From the NCBI GenBank assembly GCA_963841695.1, contig CAWJDQ010000013.1:310001-374000 (forward strand): a stretch of 64,000 bases of DNA, given 5' to 3'. The notes beneath the pieces were generated by a model, which was not told the origin of the DNA, made no database searches, and saw only the letters and a program-made list of their open reading frames with translations. This document shows positions 8,839 through 17,800 of this stretch, in pieces; positions within the stretch are counted from its first letter, which is position 1; each line of letters starts with the position of its first letter. Both the position numbers and the translations under genes were made by a program. The stretch is from RYN-230 sp963841695 (GTDB taxonomy: Bacteria; Actinomycetota; Actinomycetes; Streptosporangiales; Streptosporangiaceae).

Positions 8839-9020
8839 GCCGCGCCTCCCCAACCAGACTCCCGGGCACTGCCGCCCAGTTCCACCGCGGGCCAACCAGC
8901 AGGGCTCAGCACCGCGCGCTGCCGCCGAGTCCTGCCCACATCCTGCCCCAAATGATCTGTGAGGCTTGGTGTGAACCGTCCCGGTGAGCCCAGAGAACAT
9001 CACGTGTCATCGCCTGCCTC

Positions 9021-9463
9021 ATGCTGCTCTACGCCCAGCCACTCAGCCGCATCCTCCGCCTCACCACCAGCGACATCGCCCACGATGACGGCAGACCTGG
9101 ATCTGCTTCGGCCACCCGCCTGCACCAGTCCCCGAACCCTTCGCCAGCCTCCTCCACCAGCAGATCAGCATCCAGCCCGCCAGCCACAGCGACTGGCTGT
9201 TCCCCGGCCGCAACCCCGGCCAGCCCGCCGCCTACGGCACCATCTTCACCCTGCTACGCGACGCCGGGTTCCCCATGCGCACCGCCCGGATCTCCGCCCT
9301 GCGCCAGCTCGTCCTCCACGCCCCCGCACCCGTCATCGCCGAAGCCCTCGGCTTCCACCACGCCACCACCCAGCGCGAGCGCGCCAACGCCGCCGGAACC
9401 TGGGCCCACTACCCGGCTCAACCCCGGCCAGCCGGGCATCATGGGCAGGATGAACAGCCGTGA
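9021..9463 (+). pseudogene. Tyrosine recombinase/integrase remnant (C-terminal)
   Basis: LLYAQPLSRILRLTTSDI in one frame continues, after a frame change near 9091, as WICFGHPPAPVPEPFASLL, WLFPGRNPGQP and ISALRQLVLHAPAPVIAEAL, ending TWAHYP at 9463. This is the C-terminal part of a degenerate integrase type common in actinobacteria, lacking its N-terminal DNA-binding half. It abuts the methyltransferase start. Confidence 0.55.
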
Positions 9464-10703
9464 CCCTGCGGATAATCTCCGGGCGGAGATGGTGGCCCGC
9501 CTCAAGGACCAGCATGCTCTCTCCGATCCCCGCGTTGAAGCGGCTCTCAGCAAGGTGCCCAGGCATGTCTTCGTGCCCGGAACGGAACTGCCTGCGGCCT
9601 ACGCCGACCAGGCCGTCATCACCCGCCGCCGGGACGGGATGCCCGTCAGCTCAGCCTCCCAGCCGGCCATGGTCGCCGCCATGCTCGAGCAACTCCGCCC
9701 GCCACCGGGCGGCTCCATCCTTGAGATCGGCGCCGGCACCGGCTACAACGCCGCGCTGCTCTCCCACCTGGTGGGCCCCTCCGGACAGGTCACCACCATC
9801 GACATTGACCCGCAGGTCGCTGCCCAGGCCCGGGAGCACCTTGCCGCCGCGGGAGTCAGCAACGCCCAGGTGATCTGCGGGGACGGGGCGCTGGGCTGGG
9901 CCAGCGGCGCTCCCTACGACGGGATCATCGTCACCGCCAGCGCATCAGATCTGGCACCCGCCTGGACAAGCCAGCTCGGCCCCCTGGGCCAGCTGGTGGT
10001 GCCGCTGTCGATCCGGGGCATCCAGCAATCCGTCGCCCTGACCCACGCCGGCGGCCACCTGCGCAGCGTCTCTATACACGGCTGCCACTTCATGCCCCTC
10101 ACCGGCACGATGGCCAACACCGACAGGCGCCAGCCGGTGCCCAGACACCCAGGCGTGCACCTCGAAACAGCGGCGGAAACAGAAACAGATGCCGACCTGA
10201 TCAGCGACGCGCTCAACCAGCACCAGCCAGCAGCGGATACCGGCGTCACCGCATTGTCCCGCGAAGTATTCGGAAGCCTGCGGCAATGGCTCGTCTTCCA
10301 CGACCCCGCAGCAGCCATGCTCACCTATACCGGCCCCCCGGAAGGAGCCGACGCCAGCGGCATTCCCGCAGTGATCGACTTCGCGCTCCACGGCATTACC
10401 CGGCGATCCAGCCCCTGCATCCTCGGCCGCAACGGCTTCGCCATCCTGGACTTCACCAGCGCCACGGCCACCACCGACGACACTGGTCCCGGCAGGATGC
10501 TCGCCCTGGCGATACGCAGCTGCGGCAACGCGGAGCAGGAGAAAACCAGGCTCACCGAACTAGTAACGAGCTGGGACGCCGCAGGCCGCCCGGGCACCGG
10601 CGACCTTCGCATCCACGCATACCCATCCACCGCCCCACCGCCAGACACCAAAGACATGGTGCACGCCGCACCCCACACGACATTCACCGTTTCCCTGCCC
10701 TAA
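9441..10703 (+). CDS. PCMT-like SAM-dependent methyltransferase
   Basis: 420 codons from ATG 9441 (417 from ATG 9450); the open frame upstream belongs to the integrase relic. Residues 1-210 match the protein-L-isoaspartate O-methyltransferase fold: DPRVEAALSKVPRHVFVPG, SQPAMVAAMLEQL, motif I EIGAGTGYNAALLS (about 97-110), and DGALGWASGAPYDGIIVTAS. A C-terminal region of about 200 residues of unknown function follows. Enlarged PCMT relatives repair proteins or modify peptides such as lanthipeptides in actinobacteria, but no precursor peptide or cyclase is nearby, so the substrate is open. Confidence 0.75.
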   Translation: MGRMNSRDPADNLRAEMVARLKDQHALSDPRVEAALSKVPRHVFVPGTELPAAYADQAVITRRRDGMPVSSASQPAMVAAMLEQLRPPPGGSILEIGAGTGYNAALLSHLVGPSGQVTTIDIDPQVAAQAREHLAAAGVSNAQVICGDGALGWASGAPYDGIIVTASASDLAPAWTSQLGPLGQLVVPLSIRGIQQSVALTHAGGHLRSVSIHGCHFMPLTGTMANTDRRQPVPRHPGVHLETAAETETDADLISDALNQHQPAADTGVTALSREVFGSLRQWLVFHDPAAAMLTYTGPPEGADASGIPAVIDFALHGITRRSSPCILGRNGFAILDFTSATATTDDTGPGRMLALAIRSCGNAEQEKTRLTELVTSWDAAGRPGTGDLRIHAYPSTAPPPDTKDMVHAAPHTTFTVSLP

Positions 10704-11121
10704 ATAACACCGAACCCCCAAGCACGGACAGTCACCACCACAGCCGCAGCAACCAGAATACGCATCACACGAATACGCGAGCCCGCCAGTCCGCAGCGAA
10801 TCCCACACTTTCATCTGATGTAAGGCCAGTGGCGCTCCGTCCGTGGAAACCAGATATTTGAGGTGCCGGATATGCACGGTCAATAGCGCAGAGTGCCATT
10901 CCTGGCTGGGTCTGCCGTTCGCGCCGCCAGTCCTCAGGCACGACGGGCTGGCGAGCAGGCCCGCGGGCACTCACCCTGCGGCCTGTGTCCGGCTACGCCG
11001 CCCCTGGGTGTCGGCTACGGCTGAACATCCTGCTTGCCCGAGTTGGCCACCCCAGCGATCTGCGGCCCACGATCATAAACTGTCAGTAGCCGGCCAGGAA
11101 GCCGTAAAGTCACGAGGCACG
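10704..11121. other. Gap without a recognisable gene
   Basis: The first 130 bp are relatively AT-rich and repetitive (ca-rich), then ordinary high GC. No gene or RNA is recognised. Confidence 0.4.
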
Positions 11122-12224
11122 TCAGGCCTCCTGCACCGGGACACGGCCGGCCCGGGCTGCCCCGGCCAGCGCCTCGTAGTCGGCCGTCACCTGCCCGGCA
11201 TAGCTGCGCGCGAACCTGGCGATGCCCTGGTCGAAAGCGGTCCCGCTGCCCAGGTAGCCCGAGATGGCCGCCGCGTCGCCGGTCCGGGCGTGGGCCCGGG
11301 CCAGGGTCCGGCCGCACACCTCGGCGTAGCTCGCGAAGCGGGCCGGGGTCAGCATGTCGAGGTTGACCGAGCGCTTCATGTCCTTGAACTGGCGGACATA
11401 GTAGTCGTGGCCGCGATAGCTGGTCCAGCCCAGGAACATGTCGCTGGCCGCCTGCATCAGCCGCTGGCCCACCACCACCCGCTGCCCCTGATGAGCGAAC
11501 TCGGACGGCCCGGCGTATGGCGCGAGCACGCTCTCCAGCGCCTCCTTGAGCTGCAGGAACAGCGGCGACCGCAGGTCGGGCGTTTGAGGTCCTTGGCGCC
11601 CTCCTGCCGGGCTATGGCGAGCACCGCGGCGATATCCACCCGGTCATACCAGACGTCCAGCGGCCCCATCACCCCAAGCTCGGCCATCCGCTCCCGGTAG
11701 GCGCGGACGGTCCCGCGGACCACCTGGCTGGCCTGCTGATCGCCGATCTGCAGGTTCCTGGCGGCCAGCACCACGCTCGCAGCCAGCCGCTTCACGTCCC
11801 ACTCCCAGGGCGCGGGCACCGTCTCGTCGAAGTCGTTGACGTCGAAGACCAGATTCCGCTCGGGGGTGCCGAAGACCCCGAAGTTGGCCAGGTGCGCGTC
11901 GCTGCGCGCCTGCACCCGCAGCCCGGTGGCGGGGGTTCCGGCCAGGTCCTCCGCCATGATCACCGCGGAGCCGCGCAGGAACGCGAACGGCGAGGCGAGC
12001 ATCCGCCTGTACCGGACGAGCACCAGATCAGGGAGCCGGGGGCGGTTGTTCTCCTCCAGCATGCCGACGGGGTCGCGGCGGCCGGGAGCCGGGCTCCAGC
12101 TTCCGTGGCCGGCCCGCGGGACCTCCTTGCGCAGCGCCCGCCCCGCCCTCCTGCGGTGCTCGGAGCCCGGCTCTCCGGTCACACGGCCCCCCGGGGCACC
12201 CGGGGCGTGGTCACATGGCTCCAT
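11122..12224 (-). pseudogene. DUF2252 protein, internally deleted and frameshifted
   Basis: The N-terminal half, from ATG 12224, is typical DUF2252: RALRKEVPRAGHGSWSPAP, PFAFLRGSAVIMAEDLA, SDAHLANFGVFGTPERNLVF. The frame breaks near 11578. The C-terminal half is in another frame: LAPYAGPSEFAHQGQRVVVG, SDMFLGWTSYRGHDYYVRQF, then AYAEVCGRTLARAHART-like sequence, to the stop at 11122. Roughly 110 residues that normally lie between are missing at the junction. Function of the family is unknown (kinase-like fold). Both a deletion and a frame change point to decay. Confidence 0.7.
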
Positions 12225-12816
12225 GCGGCGTTGCGACCCAGCTGCGAGCCGAGTGCGTGGCAGAGCGGAGCCGGAGCGCCAGCGCAGTCTGCAGCACGCC
12301 GAAGAAGATCAGCCAGGCGCCGATCAGGAACACCATGACCACCAGGGACAGGCCGGGGATCGCGAGCAGCAGGACCCCGGCGACGACGCTGACGACCCCC
12401 ATGGCCACCAGCCAGCCGCGGCCGCTGGCCTCCCGGCTGGAGAACGCGGTGAACAGCTCGATCACGCCGTTGGCGACCCAGAAGATCCCGAGCAGCAGGG
12501 CGAGCGCGACGATCGTGAGCAGCACATGCCGGACCGCGTACAGGCCGATGATCAACGAGAGCACCCCGAGCACACCGAGCATGACCCGGGTACCGGTGGA
12601 CTCCTCCGGGGCCGCGAACGCCGCAACCAGCCGGTAGATGCCCGCCACGACCAGCTGGACGCCGAAGACGATCGCCGCGGCGAGCAGCGTGATGCCGGGC
12701 CAGACCAGGGCGCAGATCCCGGCAGCGATCGTAAGGATGCCGAAGGCCAGCATCCAGCCCCAATGCTTCCCGATCCGCCCGATCGCCTCGGCCGGGCGGG
12801 ACTCCGTTGACGCCAT
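12211..12816 (-). CDS. HdeD-family membrane protein
   Basis: 201 codons from ATG 12816. Six hydrophobic segments come as three hairpins, with the family pattern WGWMLAFGILTIAAGICALV, GIYRLVAAF, VLGVLSLIIGLYAV, FWVANGVIELF and VSVVAGVLLLAIPG. HdeD proteins are inner-membrane proteins linked to acid or general stress; the actinobacterial role is unknown. Its 3' end overlaps the start of the broken DUF2252 gene by 14 bp, suggesting one transcript, and its start directly abuts the truncated DUF2267 gene on the other strand. Confidence 0.8.
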   Translation of the reverse strand: MASTESRPAEAIGRIGKHWGWMLAFGILTIAAGICALVWPGITLLAAAIVFGVQLVVAGIYRLVAAFAAPEESTGTRVMLGVLGVLSLIIGLYAVRHVLLTIVALALLLGIFWVANGVIELFTAFSSREASGRGWLVAMGVVSVVAGVLLLAIPGLSLVVMVFLIGAWLIFFGVLQTALALRLRSATHSARSWVATPHGAM

Positions 12817-12817
12817 C

Positions 12818-13428
12818 GCCGCCCTCCCCCGAGGAGAGGCCCGGCACCTTCTCCAGGAGCTGCCGGCCGAGCTGAAGCCGTTCATCTACACCGAGACGGA
12901 CGCTGAGGCGCTGGACAGCGACGAGTTCCTGAGCCGGGTCGCGGACCGCGAGGGGACGGATGTCGAGACCGCGCTGCGGCACGCGCGGGCCGTGTTCGCC
13001 GCGCTCGGCCGCGCGCTCAGCCCGGAGGCGGTGCAGCACCTGGCGGCCGCCCTCCCCCAGACCTACGATCCGCTGGTCGCCGAGGCCCAGTTCCGCTACC
13101 GGGAGATCATGCCGGCCGACCAGTTCTGGGACCAGGTCGGGCAGCCGCTCGGCCTGGGCCGCGCCGAGGCCCGCCAGGTCACCGAGGCGGTGCTCGAGAC
13201 CCTGGCGGAACGGATCGCTGCCGGCCAGGTGGGGGACCTCATGGCCCAGCTCGATCCGCTGCTGCACCCGCCGCTGCGGCAGGGCATGGCGTCGGCCAGG
13301 CCCGGTGCGCGGCGCACGTCCCTTGAGGACTTCCTGCGTCCGAGGCGGTCAGCCGCAAGGAGTGGTTCGACATCGTCGTCGAGCTGCCGGAGGATTACCG
13401 GCCCCTCATGCCGGCCGGCATCGCCTGA
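12818..13428 (+). pseudogene. DUF2267 protein, truncated at 5' end and broken at 3' end
   Basis: The plus strand reads LPRGEARHLLQELPAELKPF, then DEFLSRVADREG.DVETALRHARAVFAALG and further DUF2267-type modules (VTEAVLETLAERIAAGQVGD, SLEDFL). It opens mid-domain: there is no start codon between the HdeD start and the conserved part. After SLEDFLRP most of a module is missing, and the end (SRKEWFDIVVELPEDYRPLM) is in another frame with a stop at 13428. Remnant of a longer multi-module protein. Confidence 0.6.
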
Positions 13429-13488
13429 TCCCGCAGTCCGCGGCCGCTGGTGGGTACGCCGGGCAGACCGTTAGGGAAATTCTGGCCG

Positions 13489-14334
13489 TCAGAGCATCTC
13501 GAGCGGCTGCGGGCGGAGGGGCGGCGGAAACTCCGCGTCCAGGGCGGCCAGGTCATCGCGATGCAGCTCGACGTCGAGCGCCGCGCGGTTCTCGTCCACG
13601 TGATCCGGACTGCTGGCCCGCGGGATGGCGCAGACGCCGTCCTGGCGCAGCACCCAGGCCAGCGCGATCTGGACGGGCGAGGCGTCGTGCCGGGCCGCGA
13701 TGTCGCGCAGCACCGGGCTGCCCAGGAGCCGTCCCTGTTCGATGGGCGAGTAGGCCATGATCGGGACGTTCAGCTCCTGGCAGAGCGGGATCAGCTCGAA
13801 TTCGGGGGCGCGGCGGCTCAGGTTGTACAGAACCTGGTTGGTCTGGACCTCGTTCCCGCCCGGCAGCGAGAGCAGCTCTTGCATGTCCCCCACGTCGAAG
13901 TTGCTGACCCCCCAGTTCCTGATCAGGCCGCCCGCCTGCAGGGCCATGAACGCCTCGACGGTCTCCGCGAGCGGGACCGGCCCGCGCCAGTGCAGCAGGT
14001 ACAGGTCGAGCCGGTCGGTGCCGAGCCGCCGCAGGCTGGCCTGGCAGGCCAGGGCCGTGCCCTGGCGGCTCGCGTGATGCGGCAGCACCTTGCTGACCAG
14101 GAAGACTTGCTCACGCAGGCCGGCGATGGCCTCGCCGACCAGTATTTCCGCGCCCCCGTCCGCGTACATCTCGGCGGTGTCGATCAGGTTCATGCTGGCG
14201 TCGAGACCATGGCGCAGCGCAGCGATCTCTGAGGGCCGTCGCGCCCGGTTCTCGGCCAGGTGCCAGGTGCCTTGCCCGAGCACGGGGATCTCTTCTGAGG
14301 ACGGCAGGGTGACGGTCGGCATAGGGCTGGGCAT
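13489..14334 (-). CDS. Aldo/keto reductase
   Basis: 281 codons from ATG 14334, which follows the ribosome site GGGAGG. A complete (beta/alpha)8 oxidoreductase of the NADPH-dependent AKR superfamily. The catalytic tetrad can be read as Asp and Tyr in NLIDTAEMYADG, Lys in LVSKVLPHH and His in LYLLHWRG; the cofactor-binding end has AIPRASSPDHVDENRAAL. Related to the E. coli YeaE / 2,5-diketogluconate reductase group. A carbonyl or aldehyde substrate is expected. Single gene. Confidence 0.85.
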   Translation of the reverse strand: MPSPMPTVTLPSSEEIPVLGQGTWHLAENRARRPSEIAALRHGLDASMNLIDTAEMYADGGAEILVGEAIAGLREQVFLVSKVLPHHASRQGTALACQASLRRLGTDRLDLYLLHWRGPVPLAETVEAFMALQAGGLIRNWGVSNFDVGDMQELLSLPGGNEVQTNQVLYNLSRRAPEFELIPLCQELNVPIMAYSPIEQGRLLGSPVLRDIAARHDASPVQIALAWVLRQDGVCAIPRASSPDHVDENRAALDVELHRDDLAALDAEFPPPLRPQPLEML

Positions 14335-14750
14335 GAGTCCTCCCTGGTCGTTGAGCTCCGGCAGAACACCCGATGAGCAATCACCGTTGAGCAGCTGCCG
14401 CTGCGGCGCGGCGGTGCTCTCCGGCCATCCTCGCGGAGGCCGGAGCGGGGCCAAACCGTCAGGCTGCATAGTCCTGGGCCGAGTCGCAGTCCGCCAGGTG
14501 TGGGCCGGCGCGAGGCAGGCAGGGGCCGGAGTATGAACCACCTGGGGCGAGCTGCCTGGCCGGGGCGCCGGGGGCGGGGGATGCGCAACCGGGCCACGCC
14601 TGTCACCGCCTGCAGGTGTCCGCCGACCGCGCGGATGTTCACGTCACCCACGTACCCGCCTCGCCGACGTGCCGATGACCCTGATCGCGAGCCACTGGCT
14701 GCCGCCCGCTGACGGCAGAACCCACGGACGAATCACGGACGGATGATCAA
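14335..14750. other. Gap between aldo/keto reductase and tRNA-Glu
   Basis: No gene is supported. It should carry the promoter of the reductase gene. Confidence 0.4.
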
Positions 14751-14780
14751 GGCCCGGCTCCCCGAGAGCGGAACCGGGCC
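14751..14780 (-). terminator. Hairpin downstream of tRNA-Glu
   Basis: GGCCCGG.TCC (14751-14761) pairs with GGA.CCGGGCC (14770-14780). It lies 22 bp past the 3' end of the tRNA on the minus strand. Confidence 0.55.
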
Positions 14781-14801
14781 TGTGACCTGCTACTTCATGA
14801 G

Positions 14802-14874
14802 TAGCCCCGAGCGGATTCGAACCGCCGCTACCGCCTTGAGAGGGCGGCGTCCTGGGCCACTAGACGACGGGGCC
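14802..14874 (-). tRNA. tRNA-Glu (anticodon CTC)
   Basis: 73 nt on the minus strand. The acceptor GGCCCCG pairs with CGGGGCT (one G-T pair). The anticodon loop is CTCTCAA with anticodon CTC, and the T arm is GCGGTTCGAATCCGC. CCA is not encoded. In this genome type it also feeds the transamidation system. Confidence 0.95.
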
Positions 14875-15084
14875 AGACACTGCATCGTAGGGTACCGCGT
14901 GGGATGACGCCAAATGGACATCGCGCCGGCCAACCCGGGGGGGGCCGGGCGGGCGCGGCCGCAGCCAGGGCGATCCGCCGGGGTTCCCTCCGCGAACCAG
15001 GTACGCCCCGGGCAGGCCGGGCAGACAAATCCAGGAATCTGGAAACGGCCGGCCTTATCGCATGATCACGTTATGTAAGGGTAG

Positions 15085-15408
15085 ATGCGGCACATGTTGG
15101 CATTCATCATCGTTCTGCTGATCGTGGGACTCATCGCCGGGGCGCTCGCGCGCCTGCTCGTCCCCGGCCGCGACCCCATCGGCGTGCTGGGGACCATCGT
15201 CCTCGGCGTGCTGGGGTCCTTCCTCGGCGGGTTCATCCTGAACCTGATCGAATACCACACCCTCGCCGTCCACCACCTCCGCGCAGCGGGGATCATCGGC
15301 TCCGTCGTCGGCGCCCTGATCCTGCTGATCCTGTACCGGCTGTCCGGTCACGAGCGCGGGCACAAGCGGTACGCCCGCAGCCGCAGCCGCCGGCGCCGCT
15401 GGATCTGA
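15085..15408 (+). CDS. GlsB/YeaQ/YmgE-family stress membrane protein
   Basis: 107 codons. Three membrane segments: residues 4-25 (AFIIVLLIVGLIAGALARLL), 32-54 with glycine-rich GVLGTIVLGVLGSFLGGFIL, and 70-88. The GLIAGALAR.L.PG and GxxGs.lGG patterns define the transglycosylase-associated (GlsB/YeaQ) family, small membrane proteins induced by stress. A long basic tail (SRSRRRRW) is unusual and probably faces the cytoplasm. The start at 15085 has AAGGGTAG before it; ATG 15094 is an alternative. Confidence 0.85.
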   Translation: MRHMLAFIIVLLIVGLIAGALARLLVPGRDPIGVLGTIVLGVLGSFLGGFILNLIEYHTLAVHHLRAAGIIGSVVGALILLILYRLSGHERGHKRYARSRSRRRRWI

Positions 15409-15420
15409 TCGCACCGACTG

Positions 15421-15490
15421 CCCGTGACAGGCTGGCGCCGTCACGGGTCACGGATACGGCCCGGCATCCCCTCCCCCCTGATGCCGGGCC
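15421..15490 (+). terminator. Double terminator hairpin
   Basis: Two perfect stems in series: CCCGTGAC / GTCACGGG (15421-15447) and GGCCCGGCAT / ATGCCGGGCC (15458-15490). No T-tract, as usual in high-GC genomes. Confidence 0.6.
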
Positions 15491-15564
15491 GCTTCCGTGC
15501 CACGGCCAGGTCGCCCGGCTCGTCCAGCCGGCATGCCCGGCCCGGGTCCGGCGTTGAGCAGGAC

Positions 15565-16002
15565 ATGGACCCAAGCCACGGCATGGACGTCAGCACGGCG
15601 GCAGAGCGCTGGCAGCTCGCTCCTCATCCGGAAGGCGGGTACTTCCGGGAGACGTACCGTTCCGCACTGCGGACGGCCCCGGCCGGATGGCCCGGTGAGC
15701 GGGCGCTGGCCACCGCGATCCTCTACCTGCTCCCGGCCGGCCAGGAGTCCGCCTGGCACCGGGTCCGCGGTGACGAGCTGTGGCTGTGGCAGGGCGGCGC
15801 ACCCATGGAGCTGCGGATCGGCGACGAGACCCGTCACCTGGGGCCCGACCCGGCCGCCGGGGAGCGGCCCCAGGTCCTGGTCCCGGCAGGCGCGTGGCAG
15901 TCCGCCACCCCGGCCGCCGGCGCCGCGCCGACGGCGCCCTGGTCCCTGGTCGCCTGCCTGGTCGTGCCGGGCTTTGACTTCGCCGACTTCGAACTTCGCT
16001 GA
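15565..16002 (+). CDS. DUF985 cupin-type protein
   Basis: 145 codons from ATG 15565 (ATG 15583 also possible). The whole length fits the DUF985 cupin family: WQLAPHPEGGYFRETYRS, ATAILYLLPAGQESAWHRV, DELWLWQGGAPMEL, VLVPAGAWQSA and ACLVVPGFDFADFEL. The family forms a beta-barrel with a possible metal or sugar-nucleotide pocket; biochemical role not settled. Flanked on both sides by hairpins, so transcribed alone. Confidence 0.85.
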   Translation: MDPSHGMDVSTAAERWQLAPHPEGGYFRETYRSALRTAPAGWPGERALATAILYLLPAGQESAWHRVRGDELWLWQGGAPMELRIGDETRHLGPDPAAGERPQVLVPAGAWQSATPAAGAAPTAPWSLVACLVVPGFDFADFELR

Positions 16003-16051
16003 CTCCGGGGTGCGCTGGCGGCCCGCAGCCTGACCGGCCCGGAAACGAAGA

Positions 16052-16087
16052 ACCGGCAGGCCCTCCTGGTTGAGGAGGCCTGCCGGT
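16052..16087. terminator. Convergent terminator hairpin
   Basis: ACCGGCAGGCC (16052-16062) pairs with GGCCTGCCGGT (16077-16087), extended by CTCC/GGAG in the loop. It sits between the DUF985 gene and tRNA-Gln and can serve both strands. Confidence 0.6.
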
Positions 16088-16109
16088 CATCACCCTGCTT
16101 GTTGCCCTG

Positions 16110-16181
16110 CTGGGGTACCAGGACTCGAACCTAGACTAACGGGGCCAGAACCCGTCGGGCTGCCAATTACCCCATACCCCA
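16110..16181 (-). tRNA. tRNA-Gln (anticodon CTG)
   Basis: 72 nt. Acceptor TGGGGTA pairs with TACCCCA, discriminator G73, anticodon loop TTCTGGC with anticodon CTG between stems ACGGG/CCCGT, T arm with GGTTCGAGTCC. The U1-A72 pair and G73 are the usual bacterial tRNA-Gln identity marks. Confidence 0.95.
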
Positions 16182-16285
16182 TCGCGCCGGGCAGAGCCAC
16201 GCTCACCCGCGCCAGTGCAGTGTAGCCGAACCCAGCCCCCTCCCGCGAAATCGCGCGGAGACAGCCGTTCCTGCTCCCGGCGCGG

Positions 16286-17800
16286 TCAGCCGGCCGCCTT
16301 GATGGCCTGGGCTAGCCGGGCCTGGGTCCGCTCCCGGCCCAGCAGCTCGATCGACTGGTACAGCGGCGGAGACACCCGGCGTCCGGTCACTGCGGCCCGC
16401 ACCGGCGCGAAGGCCACCCGGGGCTTGAGGCCGAGCCCGGTCGGCTCGACCAGCGCCGCCGCCAGGGCCGCCTGGATGGCTTCCCATGACCACGGTTCGA
16501 CCTCCGCCACTGCCGCCTCCGCGGCCTGGAGCACAGGCAGCGCGTCAGGGCCGAGGGCCCGCTCGGCCTCGTCAGCATCCACCTCGAAATGCTCCTCGTC
16601 AGCGAACAGGAAGCCGAGCATGCCCGGCGCCTCGGTGCGCCGGCTGATCCGGGTCTGGATATGCGGCGCGGCCGCGGCAACCAGGGCCAGTTCCGCCTCG
16701 CTCACCGGATCACCGATCACGCCTGCCCGCTGCAGAAACGGGATGATCCGCGCGACGAAGTCGGCGGGCTCCAGCGCGCGTATCTTGTCCCCGTTGATCG
16801 CCTCGAGCTTGCGCACGTCGAACTGGGCGGCGTTCTTGTTCACCCGGGCCAGGTCGAACTCGGCGGCCATCTCGGCCAGGGTGAACTCCTCCCGGTTGTC
16901 CCCCGGCGACCAGCCCAGCAGGGCCAGGTAGTTGTCGATCGCCTCGGCCAGGAAACCCTCCTGCCGGTACCAGTGGACCGACACGACCCCGTTCCGCTTG
17001 GAGAGCCGCTGGCCGTCCTTGCCCAGGACGTAAGGCAGGTGGGCGAAGACCGGGAACTGATCCTCGGGCACGCCCATGGCCCGGTACACGGCGATCTGCC
17101 GCGGGGTGGACGACAGCAGGTCCTCGCCCCGCACCACATGGGTGATCTTCATAAGCACGTCGTCCACCGCGACGGCCAGCGTGTACAGCGGCGAGCCGTC
17201 CGCCCGGGCCAGGACGAAGTCCGGCACATGCTGGTGGTCGAAGGTGACCGGGCCGCGGACCAGGTCGGTGAACGTGGTGGACCCTTCAGGCATCCGGAAC
17301 CGGACCACGGGCCTGCGGCCCTCGGCCTGGTAGGCCGCGACCTGCTCGGCGGTGAGCACCCGGCAGTGCCCGTCGTAGCCGCTCGGCCCGCCCCCGGCGC
17401 GGGCCGCCGCCCGCCGGGCGGCCAATTCCTCGGACGTGCAGTAGCAGTAGTAGGCGTGCCCCTCGGCGAGCAGCCGCTGCACCCACTCGGCGTAGATGTC
17501 CATCCGCTCGCTCTGCAGGTACGGGCCGTACGGGCCGCCGACCTCCGGGCCCTCGTCCCACTGCAGGCCGAGCCAGCGCAGGGTGTCCAGCGCGGAGGCG
17601 ATGTACTCGCTGGTGACCCGGCTCTGATCGGTGTCCTCGATGCGCAGCACGAAGGTCCCGCCGGTATGCCGGGCGAAGGCCCAGTCGTACAGCGCGGTCC
17701 GGATGTTACCTACGTGCAGGTCACCGCTGGGCGACGGGGCGAAGCGGACCCGCACCCCGCCGCTGGCGTGATCAGCGGCTGGCACCGGGTGCTCAGTCAC
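16286..17800 (-). CDS. gltX: Glutamate--tRNA ligase
   Basis: 504 codons, a class I aminoacyl-tRNA synthetase of full length. HIGH-type motif HVGN at residues 29-32 inside RFAPSPSGDLHVGN, KMSKS-type RLSKR at 264-268, a Cys-rich CYCTSEE insert near 118-125, and a C-terminal all-helical anticodon-binding domain. With gatCAB in the same window, it is most likely a non-discriminating GluRS that charges both tRNA-Glu and tRNA-Gln with glutamate. Its start overlaps the stop of the upstream FAH gene by 8 bp, so the two are translationally coupled. Confidence 0.95.
   Translation of the reverse strand: MTEHPVPAADHASGGVRVRFAPSPSGDLHVGNIRTALYDWAFARHTGGTFVLRIEDTDQSRVTSEYIASALDTLRWLGLQWDEGPEVGGPYGPYLQSERMDIYAEWVQRLLAEGHAYYCYCTSEELAARRAAARAGGGPSGYDGHCRVLTAEQVAAYQAEGRRPVVRFRMPEGSTTFTDLVRGPVTFDHQHVPDFVLARADGSPLYTLAVAVDDVLMKITHVVRGEDLLSSTPRQIAVYRAMGVPEDQFPVFAHLPYVLGKDGQRLSKRNGVVSVHWYRQEGFLAEAIDNYLALLGWSPGDNREEFTLAEMAAEFDLARVNKNAAQFDVRKLEAINGDKIRALEPADFVARIIPFLQRAGVIGDPVSEAELALVAAAAPHIQTRISRRTEAPGMLGFLFADEEHFEVDADEAERALGPDALPVLQAAEAAVAEVEPWSWEAIQAALAAALVEPTGLGLKPRVAFAPVRAAVTGRRVSPPLYQSIELLGRERTQARLAQAIKAAG

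Noticed and set aside
12211..13267. 362-codon minus-strand frame 12179-13267
   Set aside because: Its first half is antisense to the DUF2267 remnant and its second half is out of frame with HdeD.
4631..15078. Shared 12-mer CACGTTATGTAA at 4631 and 15067
   Set aside because: Contexts differ and the match is short; it probably reflects similar promoter -10 regions.
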